A DNA stretch of 64,000 nucleotides from Adlercreutzia agrestimuris (lineage in GTDB: Bacteria; Actinomycetota; Coriobacteriia; Coriobacteriales; Eggerthellaceae), in the NCBI RefSeq assembly GCF_943193125.1, contig NZ_CALPCX010000002.1:310001-374000 (forward strand). The letters are read 5' to 3'. The position numbers and the translations under genes are program-made. Within the stretch, counting starts at the first letter, position 1, and each line of letters starts with the position of its first letter. A model generated the notes under the pieces. It searched no databases, was not told the origin of the DNA, and saw nothing but the letters and a program-made list of their open reading frames with translations. Shown one piece after another: positions 25,640-33,820 of this stretch.

Positions 25640-27544
25640 ATGACAGGAAAAGACAAGGAACAGCAAGGGGGCCTAACCCGTCGCTCGCTGCTGAAGGGCT
25701 TGGCCCTAGGGGGCGCGGCCTTGTGCGCGGCGCCGGCAGTGACGGCGTGCGCGTCTCAAGGGGGCGATCTGGCATCTACAGGTGATGCGGGGACGGCCGT
25801 ACCGCGGCCCTTCACCACCTACACCACCGACGTGGTGGTTGTGGGTGGCGGCATCAGCGGTATGTTCGCGGCGCGCAGCGTCCTTAAGAGCGGCCAGCGA
25901 GTGACACTCGTTGACAAGGGGCCCTTCGGCCACAGCGGATCATCGGGCATCAACTGGGGGCACGCGCTCTCGGGCTTCGAGATTTGCGACGACGTGAATC
26001 GCGAGGATCTGTGGGAGAACGCCGTGCTGGGCACCGAAGGATTGCTCGATCAAGAGTACTACGAGTCGCAGGTGCAATGGTCCATGGACGAGGACGTGCA
26101 CGCTATTCTGCAGAAGATGGGCTGCGTGTGGGATCGCAAAAGCGACGGCTCCATCTGGGGCGCCGAGGGCTGGAACGAGTGGTCAGTCGATCGCGTGAAT
26201 GTGATGCCGCGCATGATCGCTCAGCATATTCGTCGCAGCGGTGCGCAGGTGCTCGATCATACGATGGTGCTCGACGTGCTCACTGCCGAGGACGGCGCCG
26301 CTGCGGGTATCGTGGGCATTAACCTTTCTACTGGTGAGGCCGTGATGGTGCGTGCCAAAAGCGTCGTTTTCGCTATGGGATCATACTGCTGGGTGAACGG
26401 GTGGAGCGGTGTGGGCGCCAAAACGAATTCCTCGCCCGAGAACACTGGTGACGCCTACGGCATCCTGGCGCGCCATGGCGTGCCCCTGAAGAACATGGAG
26501 CAGTACGCGCTCTACTTCTACAACGTGCACCCCGACGGTACTGCCTTCTGCAACAATATCGGCTTCAGCTGCTATGATCGTCCGGAAAGCGTGCTCAACG
26601 GCCAGCTGGAACAGATTCTCTCGCCCGATCAGGCGGCATGGAACGACTTCCCGATGCTTTCCACTTACAATAAGATCGCCATGAAGGAGATTTACGAGGG
26701 GCGCGGTACCGAAAATGGCGGCATCCGCTTCGACATCACGGGGCTTTCCGAGCCCGACAACTTCCAGGCCTTCGGGCGCCGCAACGAGTATCTGCAGGAG
26801 CGCAACCTCTCCTACACGCCCGAGAACCCCATTGAGCTAGTGCCCACGCCATGGGATTCCGCCGGTGCGCCTAAGCTTACCGTCGAGGGCGAGACGGTCA
26901 TCCCGGGTCTGTTCTACGCCAGTACCCTGGAAGGCGTCATGGATGGCATGGCCGGGTGGAACACCCTGGCCGGTGGGGCCGTGGCTGGTCGTTCCGCTGC
27001 AAAGCGCGCAGCTGCCATGGCCGTGGCGCCGGCCATCGATCAAGAGGCCGTGCAGGCCGTGCTGTCCGAGGCCTACGAGGTGCTTGAACGCGAAGGGGAT
27101 GGAAAGCGCGCCAGCGAGGTGCAGCGCGCAGTTCAGCGGCTGGCCAACCAGTATTTGTTCGGTGGTCGCACGGCCGAGGGGCTGCAGACGGCCATCGACG
27201 AACTGAATCGTATCGCCGCCGAGGACGTGCCCGCTATGGTGGTGGCCGATTCCAGCCGCCAGGCCAACGGTGAGTGGCGCCAGGCGTTGGAAGTGCCGCT
27301 CATGGTGGATTGCTGCATGGCTATCGCCCAGTGCGCTCTGGCGCGTACCGAAACCCGCGGATTCCATCATCGCTTGGATTTCCCCGATATGGACAACGAG
27401 AACTGGCTGAAGGTGGTGTTCGCCGTGAAGCGCGACGGGGCCTGGAGCACTGAGGTGGAAGATATTGCCGACAAGCACATCTCTGCAGAGAGGATTCGCG
27501 AGATCCTGCCCGAGATTGGCATCGGCGAGTATCCCCAGGCGTAA
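25640..27544 (+). CDS. Tat-exported FAD-dependent fumarate reductase-like flavoprotein
   Basis: 634 residues from the ATG at 25640 (GAGAGGAG site). Twin-arginine signal LTRRSLLKGLALGGAAL (R14, R15) with an ALA-like cleavage area and a cysteine (TACASQ) that could be lipidated. FAD-binding loop VVVVGGGISGMFAARS near residue 60, then the FAD-contacting SSGINWGHA. GLFYASTLEGVMDGMAGWNT lies near 440, and the C-terminal helical domain ends with ENWLKVVF, as in the FrdA/SdhA/AprA superfamily. It is full length, unlike the shorter single flavoproteins common in this group, and is followed by an iron-sulfur subunit. It is likely to reduce a small organic acceptor outside the membrane; substrate unknown. 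Confidence 0.85.
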   Translation: MTGKDKEQQGGLTRRSLLKGLALGGAALCAAPAVTACASQGGDLASTGDAGTAVPRPFTTYTTDVVVVGGGISGMFAARSVLKSGQRVTLVDKGPFGHSGSSGINWGHALSGFEICDDVNREDLWENAVLGTEGLLDQEYYESQVQWSMDEDVHAILQKMGCVWDRKSDGSIWGAEGWNEWSVDRVNVMPRMIAQHIRRSGAQVLDHTMVLDVLTAEDGAAAGIVGINLSTGEAVMVRAKSVVFAMGSYCWVNGWSGVGAKTNSSPENTGDAYGILARHGVPLKNMEQYALYFYNVHPDGTAFCNNIGFSCYDRPESVLNGQLEQILSPDQAAWNDFPMLSTYNKIAMKEIYEGRGTENGGIRFDITGLSEPDNFQAFGRRNEYLQERNLSYTPENPIELVPTPWDSAGAPKLTVEGETVIPGLFYASTLEGVMDGMAGWNTLAGGAVAGRSAAKRAAAMAVAPAIDQEAVQAVLSEAYEVLEREGDGKRASEVQRAVQRLANQYLFGGRTAEGLQTAIDELNRIAAEDVPAMVVADSSRQANGEWRQALEVPLMVDCCMAIAQCALARTETRGFHHRLDFPDMDNENWLKVVFAVKRDGAWSTEVEDIADKHISAERIREILPEIGIGEYPQA

Positions 27545-27574
27545 CGGCCGGGCGAGAGGAAAAGGAGGAAAACA

Positions 27575-28300
27575 ATGAACGATTCCATTGTGACGCTGAA
27601 GATAACCCGCTTCGATCCGAGCTTAGACGGCGAACCCTACGTGACCGAGCACGACGTTCCCTGGAAGGAGTGTCTGACGGTGCTTCAGGCGCTGCAGTAC
27701 GTGAATGAACACTACGACCCGGTGAGCTTCGACTACTCCTGCCGGGGCGGCCTGTGCGGGCGCTGCGGCTGCATGGTGGACGGTACGCCTCGCCTGGCAT
27801 GCTACACCGTGCTGGAGCCCGGTGAGCACACGCTGGAGCCACTGGCGGCGTTTCCTGTGGTGCGTGACTTGACCGTAGACAAGTCGGGTTTCACGCGGAA
27901 GCTGGACGATTCAGTGGTGGCCGTTATGAGCCAAGCCGATATGGCCACGTCGCCGGAGATTTCCTATGAACTGTACTGGAATGTGCTGGATCGTCTGCAG
28001 AAGTGCCGCGAGTGCGGGAACTGCGTGTCCATCTGCCCGGTGTACGCCGAGAATACGGCGGGGTATGCGGGGCCGGCCGTATTCTCGCAGATCTTCCTGC
28101 GGACATCCGACGGACTCGATGAAGCCGACCGTGTGCTGCAGGCGGTGGAGAGCGGCGTTATGGCCTGTCAGCTGTGCGGGAAATGCGATTCGGTGTGCCC
28201 CGTGGGCATCAACCACATCGACGCCCATGGGCAGCTACAGCAGAAGGCGCGCGAGCGCGGCCTGGCTGAGAAGGCCGGCGCCCTTGTGGAAGCGATTTAG
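27575..28300 (+). CDS. FrdB/SdhB-like iron-sulfur subunit
   Basis: 241 residues. The N-terminal plant-type ferredoxin domain has CRGGLCGRCGCMVDG with a fourth cysteine in RLAC (2Fe-2S). The C-terminal part has CRECGNCVSICPV and CQLCGKCDSVCPV (4Fe-4S and 3Fe/4Fe clusters). Thus it carries electrons to the flavoprotein encoded 30 bases upstream. No signal peptide is visible; if the pair works outside, it would have to travel with the Tat substrate as a complex. No membrane-anchor subunit gene is present. Confidence 0.9.
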   Translation: MNDSIVTLKITRFDPSLDGEPYVTEHDVPWKECLTVLQALQYVNEHYDPVSFDYSCRGGLCGRCGCMVDGTPRLACYTVLEPGEHTLEPLAAFPVVRDLTVDKSGFTRKLDDSVVAVMSQADMATSPEISYELYWNVLDRLQKCRECGNCVSICPVYAENTAGYAGPAVFSQIFLRTSDGLDEADRVLQAVESGVMACQLCGKCDSVCPVGINHIDAHGQLQQKARERGLAEKAGALVEAI

Positions 28301-28318
28301 GACGAGGAAGGGAAGAAT

Positions 28319-28732
28319 ATGAAATTGTTCCATGCTGCGATTTGGCGAGGCGCTCTGGTGGCGTGCGCGTTCTCGGTCCTGCTCTGTGTCGGTTGCGCGC
28401 CTGCCTCTCCAGCGGATTTGCCTGCGACGGGCGATGCAGAAGGCGAGCTGGCACCTCTAACTGAGGATATCTACTACCAGGGCAGCGCCGAGCCGGCAAA
28501 CGAGCCCTACAGCGAGGGGAAAGCGCCGCAGGGCGATACCTCTCAGCCCCAGACGGCCGACGAGTTGTTGGCCTCCTGCAGTCAGTCGTGCCATAAGGTG
28601 GCCGAGCTTCAGGCTTGGTCGGCGAGTCCTGACGAGGTGCAGCAGGAGATGGAGGAGATGGCCGCTCTTATGAGCCCAGCTCTCACTCAGGAGGAGATTG
28701 ACATACTGGTGGAATACTATGCTGATAAATAA
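28319..28732 (+). CDS. Lipoprotein with cytochrome c-like CX3CH motif
   Basis: 137 residues. Signal peptide ending in a lipobox (VLLCVGC, C26), an acidic Pro-rich linker, then a small domain with C87-S-Q-S-C91-H92 and MEEMAALMSPALTQEEIDIL, the layout of small monohaem cytochromes c. The usual haem motif is CXXCH; here there are three residues between the cysteines. It is co-transcribed with the flavoprotein and iron-sulfur genes, so it is probably the electron donor at the outer face of the membrane. Confidence 0.75.
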   Translation: MKLFHAAIWRGALVACAFSVLLCVGCAPASPADLPATGDAEGELAPLTEDIYYQGSAEPANEPYSEGKAPQGDTSQPQTADELLASCSQSCHKVAELQAWSASPDEVQQEMEEMAALMSPALTQEEIDILVEYYADK

Positions 28733-28769
28733 CTCCGAGCGCTAAAGGTCAGGAGGATTTTAAGGTGCG

Positions 28770-28805
28770 AAATGCTCCCTGCTGGAATTCTCGCAGGGCG
28801 CATTT
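28770..28805 (+). terminator. Terminator of the flavoprotein operon
   Basis: AAATGC-T-CCCTGC pairs with GCAGGG-C-GCATTT across a 10-base loop, 38 bases after the lipoprotein stop. Confidence 0.7.
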
Positions 28806-29026
28806 GCTGTTTGGAGTGTTGTCGAATGGCGCGTAGGCTGAACCGCGTGTTCTGGCGCGAAAAGACGCTGCGAAGGTGTTGCGATGATGGTGGAATGCTC
28901 GAACTGCTCCAATCCGGTGCCTAAGTGACAAAACTGTAAGGTGCGTGCAACGGCGACGTAAGTCGCGCCTGCCATCATAGACTCATCGAATTGAAGGGAT
29001 GTGAAATCCCTCAGGGAAAGGAGCCC

Positions 29027-29113
29027 ATGATGATTACCGCACTTTGCGCAGCCGCCCTCCTTGCTATCGCCGTGTTCGCCTTCGCCGGCTGCATCGTTTC
29101 AGCAGCCCTGTAA
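29027..29113 (+). CDS. 28-residue membrane microprotein
   Basis: MMITALCAAALLAIAVFAFA followed by GCIVSAAL. The ATG has a strong GGGAAAGGAG site, the product is one hydrophobic segment with a GC pair, and a perfect terminator follows 15 bases after the stop. That unit of site, ORF and terminator argues for a real small membrane protein. Function unknown. Confidence 0.6.
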   Translation: MMITALCAAALLAIAVFAFAGCIVSAAL

Positions 29114-29128
29114 GCAAGGAGCCCTCCC

Positions 29129-29156
29129 AAAGCGCCCGCCCTCCGGCGGGCGCTTT
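29129..29156 (+). terminator. Terminator of the microprotein gene
   Basis: Perfect 12-bp stem AAAGCGCCCGCC / GGCGGGCGCTTT with loop CTCC. Confidence 0.85.
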
Positions 29157-29274
29157 CACATCTGAAGCGGTGTTATGCCTGGTCACATTACTTTGTTAAA
29201 CATCGTTGCTTATGTGGCTTTGGGGTTGCTGCTAGGGCGAAGGAGAAGATACGACTCTTCGGAAAGCTGGTGGC

Positions 29275-29508
29275 ATGCTCAAAGACAACATCAAAAAGCT
29301 GCGGGCGGAAAAGGGTCTCAGTCAAGATGATTTGGCCGAGCGCGTGCATGTTGTGCGTCAAACTGTCTCGAAGTGGGAGCGTGGCACTTCAATACCCGAT
29401 GCAAAAGCTCTTGTCGCGCTGGCAGATGTGGTTGTTGACACTGCCGGACGTGGGGTGTTGGCAATTGCCTATGAAGTGCGCGATGTACTGGATATGCCTT
29501 GGTGGTAA
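29275..29508 (+). CDS. XRE-family HTH regulator, truncated
   Basis: 77 residues. MLKDNIKKLRAEKGLSQDDL and VVRQTVSKWERGTSIPDAK form an intact HTH. After LVALADVVV the usual end of the domain is replaced by an unrelated tail (DTAGRGVLAIAYEVRD). Full relatives have a membrane or second domain here. Probably the 5' fragment of a broken regulator gene at the right edge of the left island. Confidence 0.6.
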   Translation: MLKDNIKKLRAEKGLSQDDLAERVHVVRQTVSKWERGTSIPDAKALVALADVVVDTAGRGVLAIAYEVRDVLDMPWW

Positions 29509-30280
29509 ATCTGCGCTTCGCATTCGCTGATGTTCTGAGGTCGCCTCTCTCGAGAGGTCTTTGTCGGAAACCGCATCGAGGGACTTTGTGTATTCCTCCT
29601 TTGTTCAGATCTCCATCTCATGCGACTTCGTGAATCCGGTTTTCTTTACCTTGGTGGTTGGGTTCGGCACAAGCCCAAGCTGCACACTCACTACGTTAGC
29701 TCCTCCAAGCGTTGCAGGATTACGAAATCCCAAGCGAACGCGAGGCGCTGGAAGCGCTCTTCCGACTGGAAGACGCCTTCGGCATGAAGCCCAATGAGGA
29801 CGGAACGCTCACGATTGACTCAAAACAGCATGAGGCGGCGTTCTTTCCTTACCTTAAAACTAGGACGCTCTGACCTGCTAGTATTGCCCCCGAATTCGAA
29901 GCATCTCAAAACACCTCTTGATAACGGTTATCTAAGGTCACTGAATTCCCTCCGAAGTGGCTTGCGCGATACTATTCTGCGAACAGTTTGATCGCATGAA
30001 ATTTGGTAGAAATGTCTTCGAAATCGTAGAATCGCCCGAAAAAATATTCCATTTTCTGAACAGGCAAAACGTGTCCTGTAATCCCTAAAAAGTGGGGTGA
30101 GTTCAAACCAATGCTGTAAATACACCTATTCGGCTTCATTCGGCAAAACACGATAGTTGCTGGTGGCTTATATTCCTTCTGATGAAACTGATGGAGCATG
30201 CTGTCAGCTATGGAGACCTGTGACAAGGGGAGCAAATCGCGCCAAATGTAGCATTTATCGGCTTCAAGCAGGGAAAACAG
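29509..30280. other. Decayed stretch without intact genes
   Basis: Apart from one C-terminal gene remnant (29702-29872) I see only AT-rich sequence with a copy of the 11-mer GTGAGTTCAAA (30097-30107). It leads up to the second att-like site. Confidence 0.4.
29702..29872 (+). pseudogene. C-terminal fragment of an unknown protein
   Basis: Frame reads LQALQDYEIPSEREALEALF then FGMKPNEDGTLTIDSKQHEA to a stop. High coding quality, no start codon and disrupted sequence upstream; family not recognised. Confidence 0.4.
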
Positions 30281-30308
30281 AAGCCCGCTGATCAGCTCCA
30301 GCGGGCTT
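30281..30308 (-). terminator. Terminator-like hairpin at island junction
   Basis: AAGCCCGCTG / CAGCGGGCTT perfect stem; on the minus strand it is followed by CTGTTTT. It would stop transcripts coming from the right island. Confidence 0.55.
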
Positions 30309-30364
30309 GAAGGGTTCCCTCAGATGGAGTATTTAACCCCATCATCTGAAAAGCGAACATTTGT

Positions 30365-30381
30365 TTATTCCCACTCGATGG
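30365..30381. repeat. Att-like copy of the guaA 3' end, middle
   Basis: TTATTCCCACTCGATGG, minus strand ACC ATC GAG TGG GAA TAA (TIEWE-stop). Direct repeat of the guaA end at 37484 and of the copy at 23464; it divides the two islands. Confidence 0.75.
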
Positions 30382-30462
30382 TGGGAGTGACGGGTAGTTG
30401 TCCGAACAGAGTCATGTTGTATCACCTCGTTATAGGATGTCCAGCTAGCGCCAAACATTCCC

Positions 30463-30483
30463 AGTACCATTTTGAACTCACTC
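30463..30483 (-). repeat. 21-bp inverted repeat, right arm
   Basis: Exact reverse complement of 23277-23297. It lies 98 bases right of the middle att-like site, as the left arm lies about 190 bases left of the leftmost one. Confidence 0.7.
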
Positions 30484-30689
30484 GTTTTGTTGCCTCAGGT
30501 TTTAACATGAGGAAGTAAATCCGGAATCTAGAAAACTCACTGCCTGAACAGCCGAAACTCTCTGCACACATTATAGTTGAGTTCAGCTATCTATTAAGCA
30601 GGACGCATTTTTACACCCAGGAATAACGCAGGAGTAAAACCAGGGCATGGGTGTAAAAGCATGAGCTGCTCAAATGTAAAACCATGAGT

Positions 30690-31178
30690 TCAAAGTGAGT
30701 CTACGATGAGTTCGGCCCTCTGCCTTGCAATATAGCACTCTATCGCGAGCAGGCTGTCGCGGATATCCTTTTGAACCAGGGGCCGCATGCTGTCTGGGTA
30801 GCAGGCGACGTTGGCGTCTCTCAGCGCGGAGACGATCTTGGGCGCAAGGGCGGGTTTGGCCTTGGCAATCAGGGGCAGCAGCTTTATGCACCGCCTCGCG
30901 CAGATGGGTTTCTCGTCGGTTATGTGCTCTAGGTACTCGTCGATTATTCCGTCGATCTTGCCGTCGGCATCCCACTTCGCGTTGTGGGCTATCATCGCGA
31001 GCCCGCGCGTGCGGATATATGAGTTGCTGCTGCCTGTCATTGCGATGAACTCGTCCATGTGCGGGTAGAGGCAGTTGTCCTCGGCGCTCATTTCCTCTAG
31101 CGCCTTCAGCGCCCGATAAGCCTGTGAGTTGTCTTGAAGCGTCAGAAGCTCAAGCAGCTCTTCGAGCCCCTCGCTCAT
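30690..31178 (-). CDS. HEAT/ARM-repeat-like helical protein
   Basis: 162 residues with an AGGAGG site. Repeating helix pairs such as ALKALEEMSAEDN, YIRTRGLAMIAHNAKWD and ARRCIKLLPLIAKAKP are typical of HEAT/ARM solenoids. It lies 48 bases downstream of abiEii in the same direction, so it may be transcribed with the toxin-antitoxin pair. No specific family recognised. Confidence 0.6.
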   Translation of the reverse strand: MSEGLEELLELLTLQDNSQAYRALKALEEMSAEDNCLYPHMDEFIAMTGSSNSYIRTRGLAMIAHNAKWDADGKIDGIIDEYLEHITDEKPICARRCIKLLPLIAKAKPALAPKIVSALRDANVACYPDSMRPLVQKDIRDSLLAIECYIARQRAELIVDSL

Positions 31179-31226
31179 TGTTCTTCCTCCTTAGCGTTTT
31201 AGCTGGATTCCCAGGTCGGAGACCGG

Positions 31227-32084
31227 CTAATCGGACTCTCGCGCGCCCTGCCAGCACGCGTCGCACAGGAGGCGAATCGACCCGACGGCGTCCGGCCACG
31301 CGATCGAGGAGGCATAGGGGTTCGACAGGCCGTAGGAACGCCATCTCTCCGCCATGGTCGCGCTGCCCTCTATCTCGGCCAACGTCTGAGCGTAGCTGGA
31401 TGCACTGACGCCGCTGCCCCTCTTCTCGATGGTGGCCTCAAGCGCCGCTCTCAGGTTGGACGGCTCCAGGCCCTCGTCCAGCTCGCGGAGCATGAAGACG
31501 TCGTAGAAGTCCCTCATCCTCGTGTTGAGGGTCCCTCGCGCGAGGGCGGTCTCGATCTTCTCCGCAAGCACGGTCTCCACCGGGTACGCCCATATGCCGA
31601 TGTTGCGGTCCTCGAACATGAGGCGGTACTTGTGCATGACCTCGGCGGGGGTGATCGCGTCCCCCGTCGAGATGTCGATTTTCATGGGGATGCGGGTCTT
31701 CTCCATACGGGCCGTGAGTGCAATCCTCACGCCGCCGTACTCGGAGTCCTCCATGATCTCTCCTGCGCCGCCGACCTGGAACTCCATGCCGTCGTCGAGC
31801 TCGACGGAGGCGATCTCCTCCACGACCTTGAGGGCGTTGCCCGTATCGAGCGTCAATCCCTTGACGGTCGCGTCGATGTCCATCGTGCTGCGCTGGTCCA
31901 CGCCCACGAGAGAGGACATCAGCATGCCGCCCTTGAGCACGAAGTTGTCCCGGTATGGGGAGTTCGCGAGTCTCTCCAGGAACCGCTCCATGGTGTAGTG
32001 GCGCAAGAGCGCCTGGGACCTGCTGCTGTCCCCTTTGGCCTTGTTGCGGATCAGGTCCTTCACCCTGCGCGCGCCCTTGATCAC
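31227..32084 (-). CDS. abiEii: AbiEii/AbiGii-family nucleotidyltransferase toxin
   Basis: 285 residues from a GTG at 32084 that overlaps the abiEi stop (GTGA). Motifs: FVLKGGMLMSSLVG with RSTMDIDATVKGL (nucleotidyltransferase GG and DxD) and later PMKIDIS, then the helper region VETVLAEKIETALARGTLN and RMRDFYDVFML, all standard for the type IV toxin of AbiE. The toxin is a GTP-binding nucleotidyltransferase that stops growth on phage infection. An apparent longer ORF upstream is only the shadow of abiEi. Confidence 0.93.
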   Translation of the reverse strand: MIKGARRVKDLIRNKAKGDSSRSQALLRHYTMERFLERLANSPYRDNFVLKGGMLMSSLVGVDQRSTMDIDATVKGLTLDTGNALKVVEEIASVELDDGMEFQVGGAGEIMEDSEYGGVRIALTARMEKTRIPMKIDISTGDAITPAEVMHKYRLMFEDRNIGIWAYPVETVLAEKIETALARGTLNTRMRDFYDVFMLRELDEGLEPSNLRAALEATIEKRGSGVSASSYAQTLAEIEGSATMAERWRSYGLSNPYASSIAWPDAVGSIRLLCDACWQGARESD

Positions 32085-32680
32085 AGAAGCACCTCCATCG
32101 CCTGTTGCACCTGCCTCTCGACCCCCATCTCCTTGGCGTAGCGCCCGAGTCTGGCGAGGTCCTTCTCCCTGCTCGCCGTGTACCTTCGGAGGGCGTACCC
32201 GTAGGCGGCGGGGTCCATGGCTGCCTTCCTGCGCACGACGTCGCAGACGGTGCGCTCCCTGTCGTATGCCCTCACAATATGGCCGCCCGGCGACTCCGCC
32301 TCGGAGATCCCGAGGCCGTACCACTCCGGCTTCACGTAGAAGATCCTCACGCCCTGTTCCTTGAGGGACCCCGAGTGGTAGCCCGACTCCACCGTGAGCG
32401 CGATGGGGACGGGCTCACGCTCCGCCATGTCGTGGAGGTAGAGGGCCGTCTCGTGCGAGAATACGACCTTGGGGTAGCGCGCCTGGAGCAGGTAGAGCTC
32501 GTCGGGGAACACGTCTGCGTCCACGAAGATACCCGGGGACGCCTTCTCCAGCCCCCGCTCCCTCGCGAAGTCGTAGACCGCGTTCCTCGGGATCCCCGAG
32601 CCTATCGCCTCCGAGGCGATGAGGACGCCGTTGTTCTCGTCGAGCAGTCGTTCGATCTTCTGTTCGTTCCTATTTGCCAT
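32081..32680 (-). CDS. abiEi: AbiEi-family antitoxin
   Basis: 199 residues. N-terminal winged helix (KIERLLDENNGVLIASEAIG then IPRNAVYDFARERGLEK) followed by the AbiEi C-terminal domain (FSHETALYLHDMAEREPVPI ... ERTVCDVVRRK). It represses the operon and neutralises AbiEii in the type IV manner. Start ATG at 32680; a TTG six bases upstream is possible. GC-rich like abiEii and different from the AT-rich DUF5677 genes nearby. Confidence 0.92.
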   Translation of the reverse strand: MANRNEQKIERLLDENNGVLIASEAIGSGIPRNAVYDFARERGLEKASPGIFVDADVFPDELYLLQARYPKVVFSHETALYLHDMAEREPVPIALTVESGYHSGSLKEQGVRIFYVKPEWYGLGISEAESPGGHIVRAYDRERTVCDVVRRKAAMDPAAYGYALRRYTASREKDLARLGRYAKEMGVERQVQQAMEVLL

Positions 32681-33004
32681 AAACAATCACACTGATATAT
32701 TAGCATAGTTTCAGTGCAAATGTTTTCATTATGCCGCCATGGCGAGCGGACCCGGATCGGCAGCGATCCGAGGCCTGCTCGTCGATTGCCGTTCCTTCTT
32801 CCTGCAGATCCGAAGCACGTGGGAATACGGGTCGGTCCCGATCAGCTTGCCGATACGAAACTCATACTCAACGAACCTATAAATGGCAGAGCAGTTCTTC
32901 GCTTTCATCACCTGCTCGTATCAAACGTGGAATCCTCGAACGACAGTGTTCGCTTGCTCTCAGGATGTAGAATAGTTTAGCTAGAACTTCGATAGGAATA
33001 ATTT
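32681..33004. other. Intergenic stretch upstream of abiE
   Basis: Should hold the abiE promoter next to 32680. A minus-strand 60-codon ORF at 32729-32911 (KNCSAIYRFVEYEFRIGKLI) has coding-like texture but no context; it may be a gene remnant. Confidence 0.35.
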
Positions 33005-33820
33005 ATGCCCAATGATGATGAAATTCTTTACAGACCTGTCTTAGACGAAAACACGCCTTGGTGATTCTCGCCGAACGGAAGAGTGTAAAGCCTCAACCGT
33101 ATATAGCTATGACAATGGAAGTACGGTTGATATTGCAGAGTGGGAACCTGTATATCCCTCGGGCGAAGACGAGAGAGACGGCAGTCTAGACGAACTCTCG
33201 GTTGCAACCGGTGTTTTAATTGGGGTTGCAGCAACTGCGTTGGCTGCCTTCGGGATATCCAGAGTAAAACCACACGTACAGCGACTTATCAACGAATATG
33301 TTGCGCCAAGAGCTAGCTCGGTCGCCCAAACAATCAAGCGGAAGATTGAATTACGGGCCCGTAATGAGGTCAAATCTCCTAGTATTGAGCTCCAGGAATC
33401 AAATAAGCAGATGCAACTCGAAACTGCGAAAGGGAACGAATTCAATCTAAAGCTGAGCGAGTCGCAAGCCGAGATGCTGCTCATGAGCGCATTCCAAGAC
33501 TATCTCATATATGCAACGAAGATAAGAATCATTGGAAATGCTCAGATTATTCCAGAAGACCAGAATAATGCGTCAAGGCTTGAGGACACCGGAGAAAACA
33601 TCGAGTTATTTTTGACCTTTACGGAAGAGAACCAATTGCAAATGGTGTCTATCTACCAATCAGTGATTCGGAATTCGAGCAAACAACATTCTTGCCTTCT
33701 TCCGACATTAAGCTGGTGGAGAAAGCCCATGAGTGTTGCGCTGCTAACGAAAAGGCACTAAAGGGCAGCGATTCATGTGGGTGCTTCTATTGCCTCACCA
33801 TTTTCTCACCAAGCATATAA
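33005..33820 (+). pseudogene. Single-span membrane protein gene with two frameshifts
   Basis: Starts MPNDDEILYRPVLDENTPW, stops at a TGA near 33061, and resumes one base shifted (DSRRTEECKASTVYSYDNG ... IAEWEPVYPSGEDE). A hydrophobic segment VATGVLIGVAATALAAFGI and a helical part follow. Near 33645 the sense moves to another frame (VYLPISDSEFEQTTFLPSSD), ending KALKGSDSCGCFYCLTIFSP, a cysteine-rich tail known from small bacterial cytoplasmic proteins. The two halves may be separate families fused by decay. The end overlaps the convergent DUF5677 gene. Confidence 0.55.

Noticed and set aside
26837..27478. 213-codon minus-strand ORF
   Set aside because: Antisense shadow of the GC-rich flavoprotein gene.
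28883..28925. Tiny ORF MVECSNCSNPVPK
   Set aside because: 13 codons, no ribosome site; two cysteine pairs are not enough.
32729..32911. 60-codon minus-strand ORF upstream of abiE
   Set aside because: Protein-like but without a start site or recognisable domain; mentioned only in the intergenic entry.
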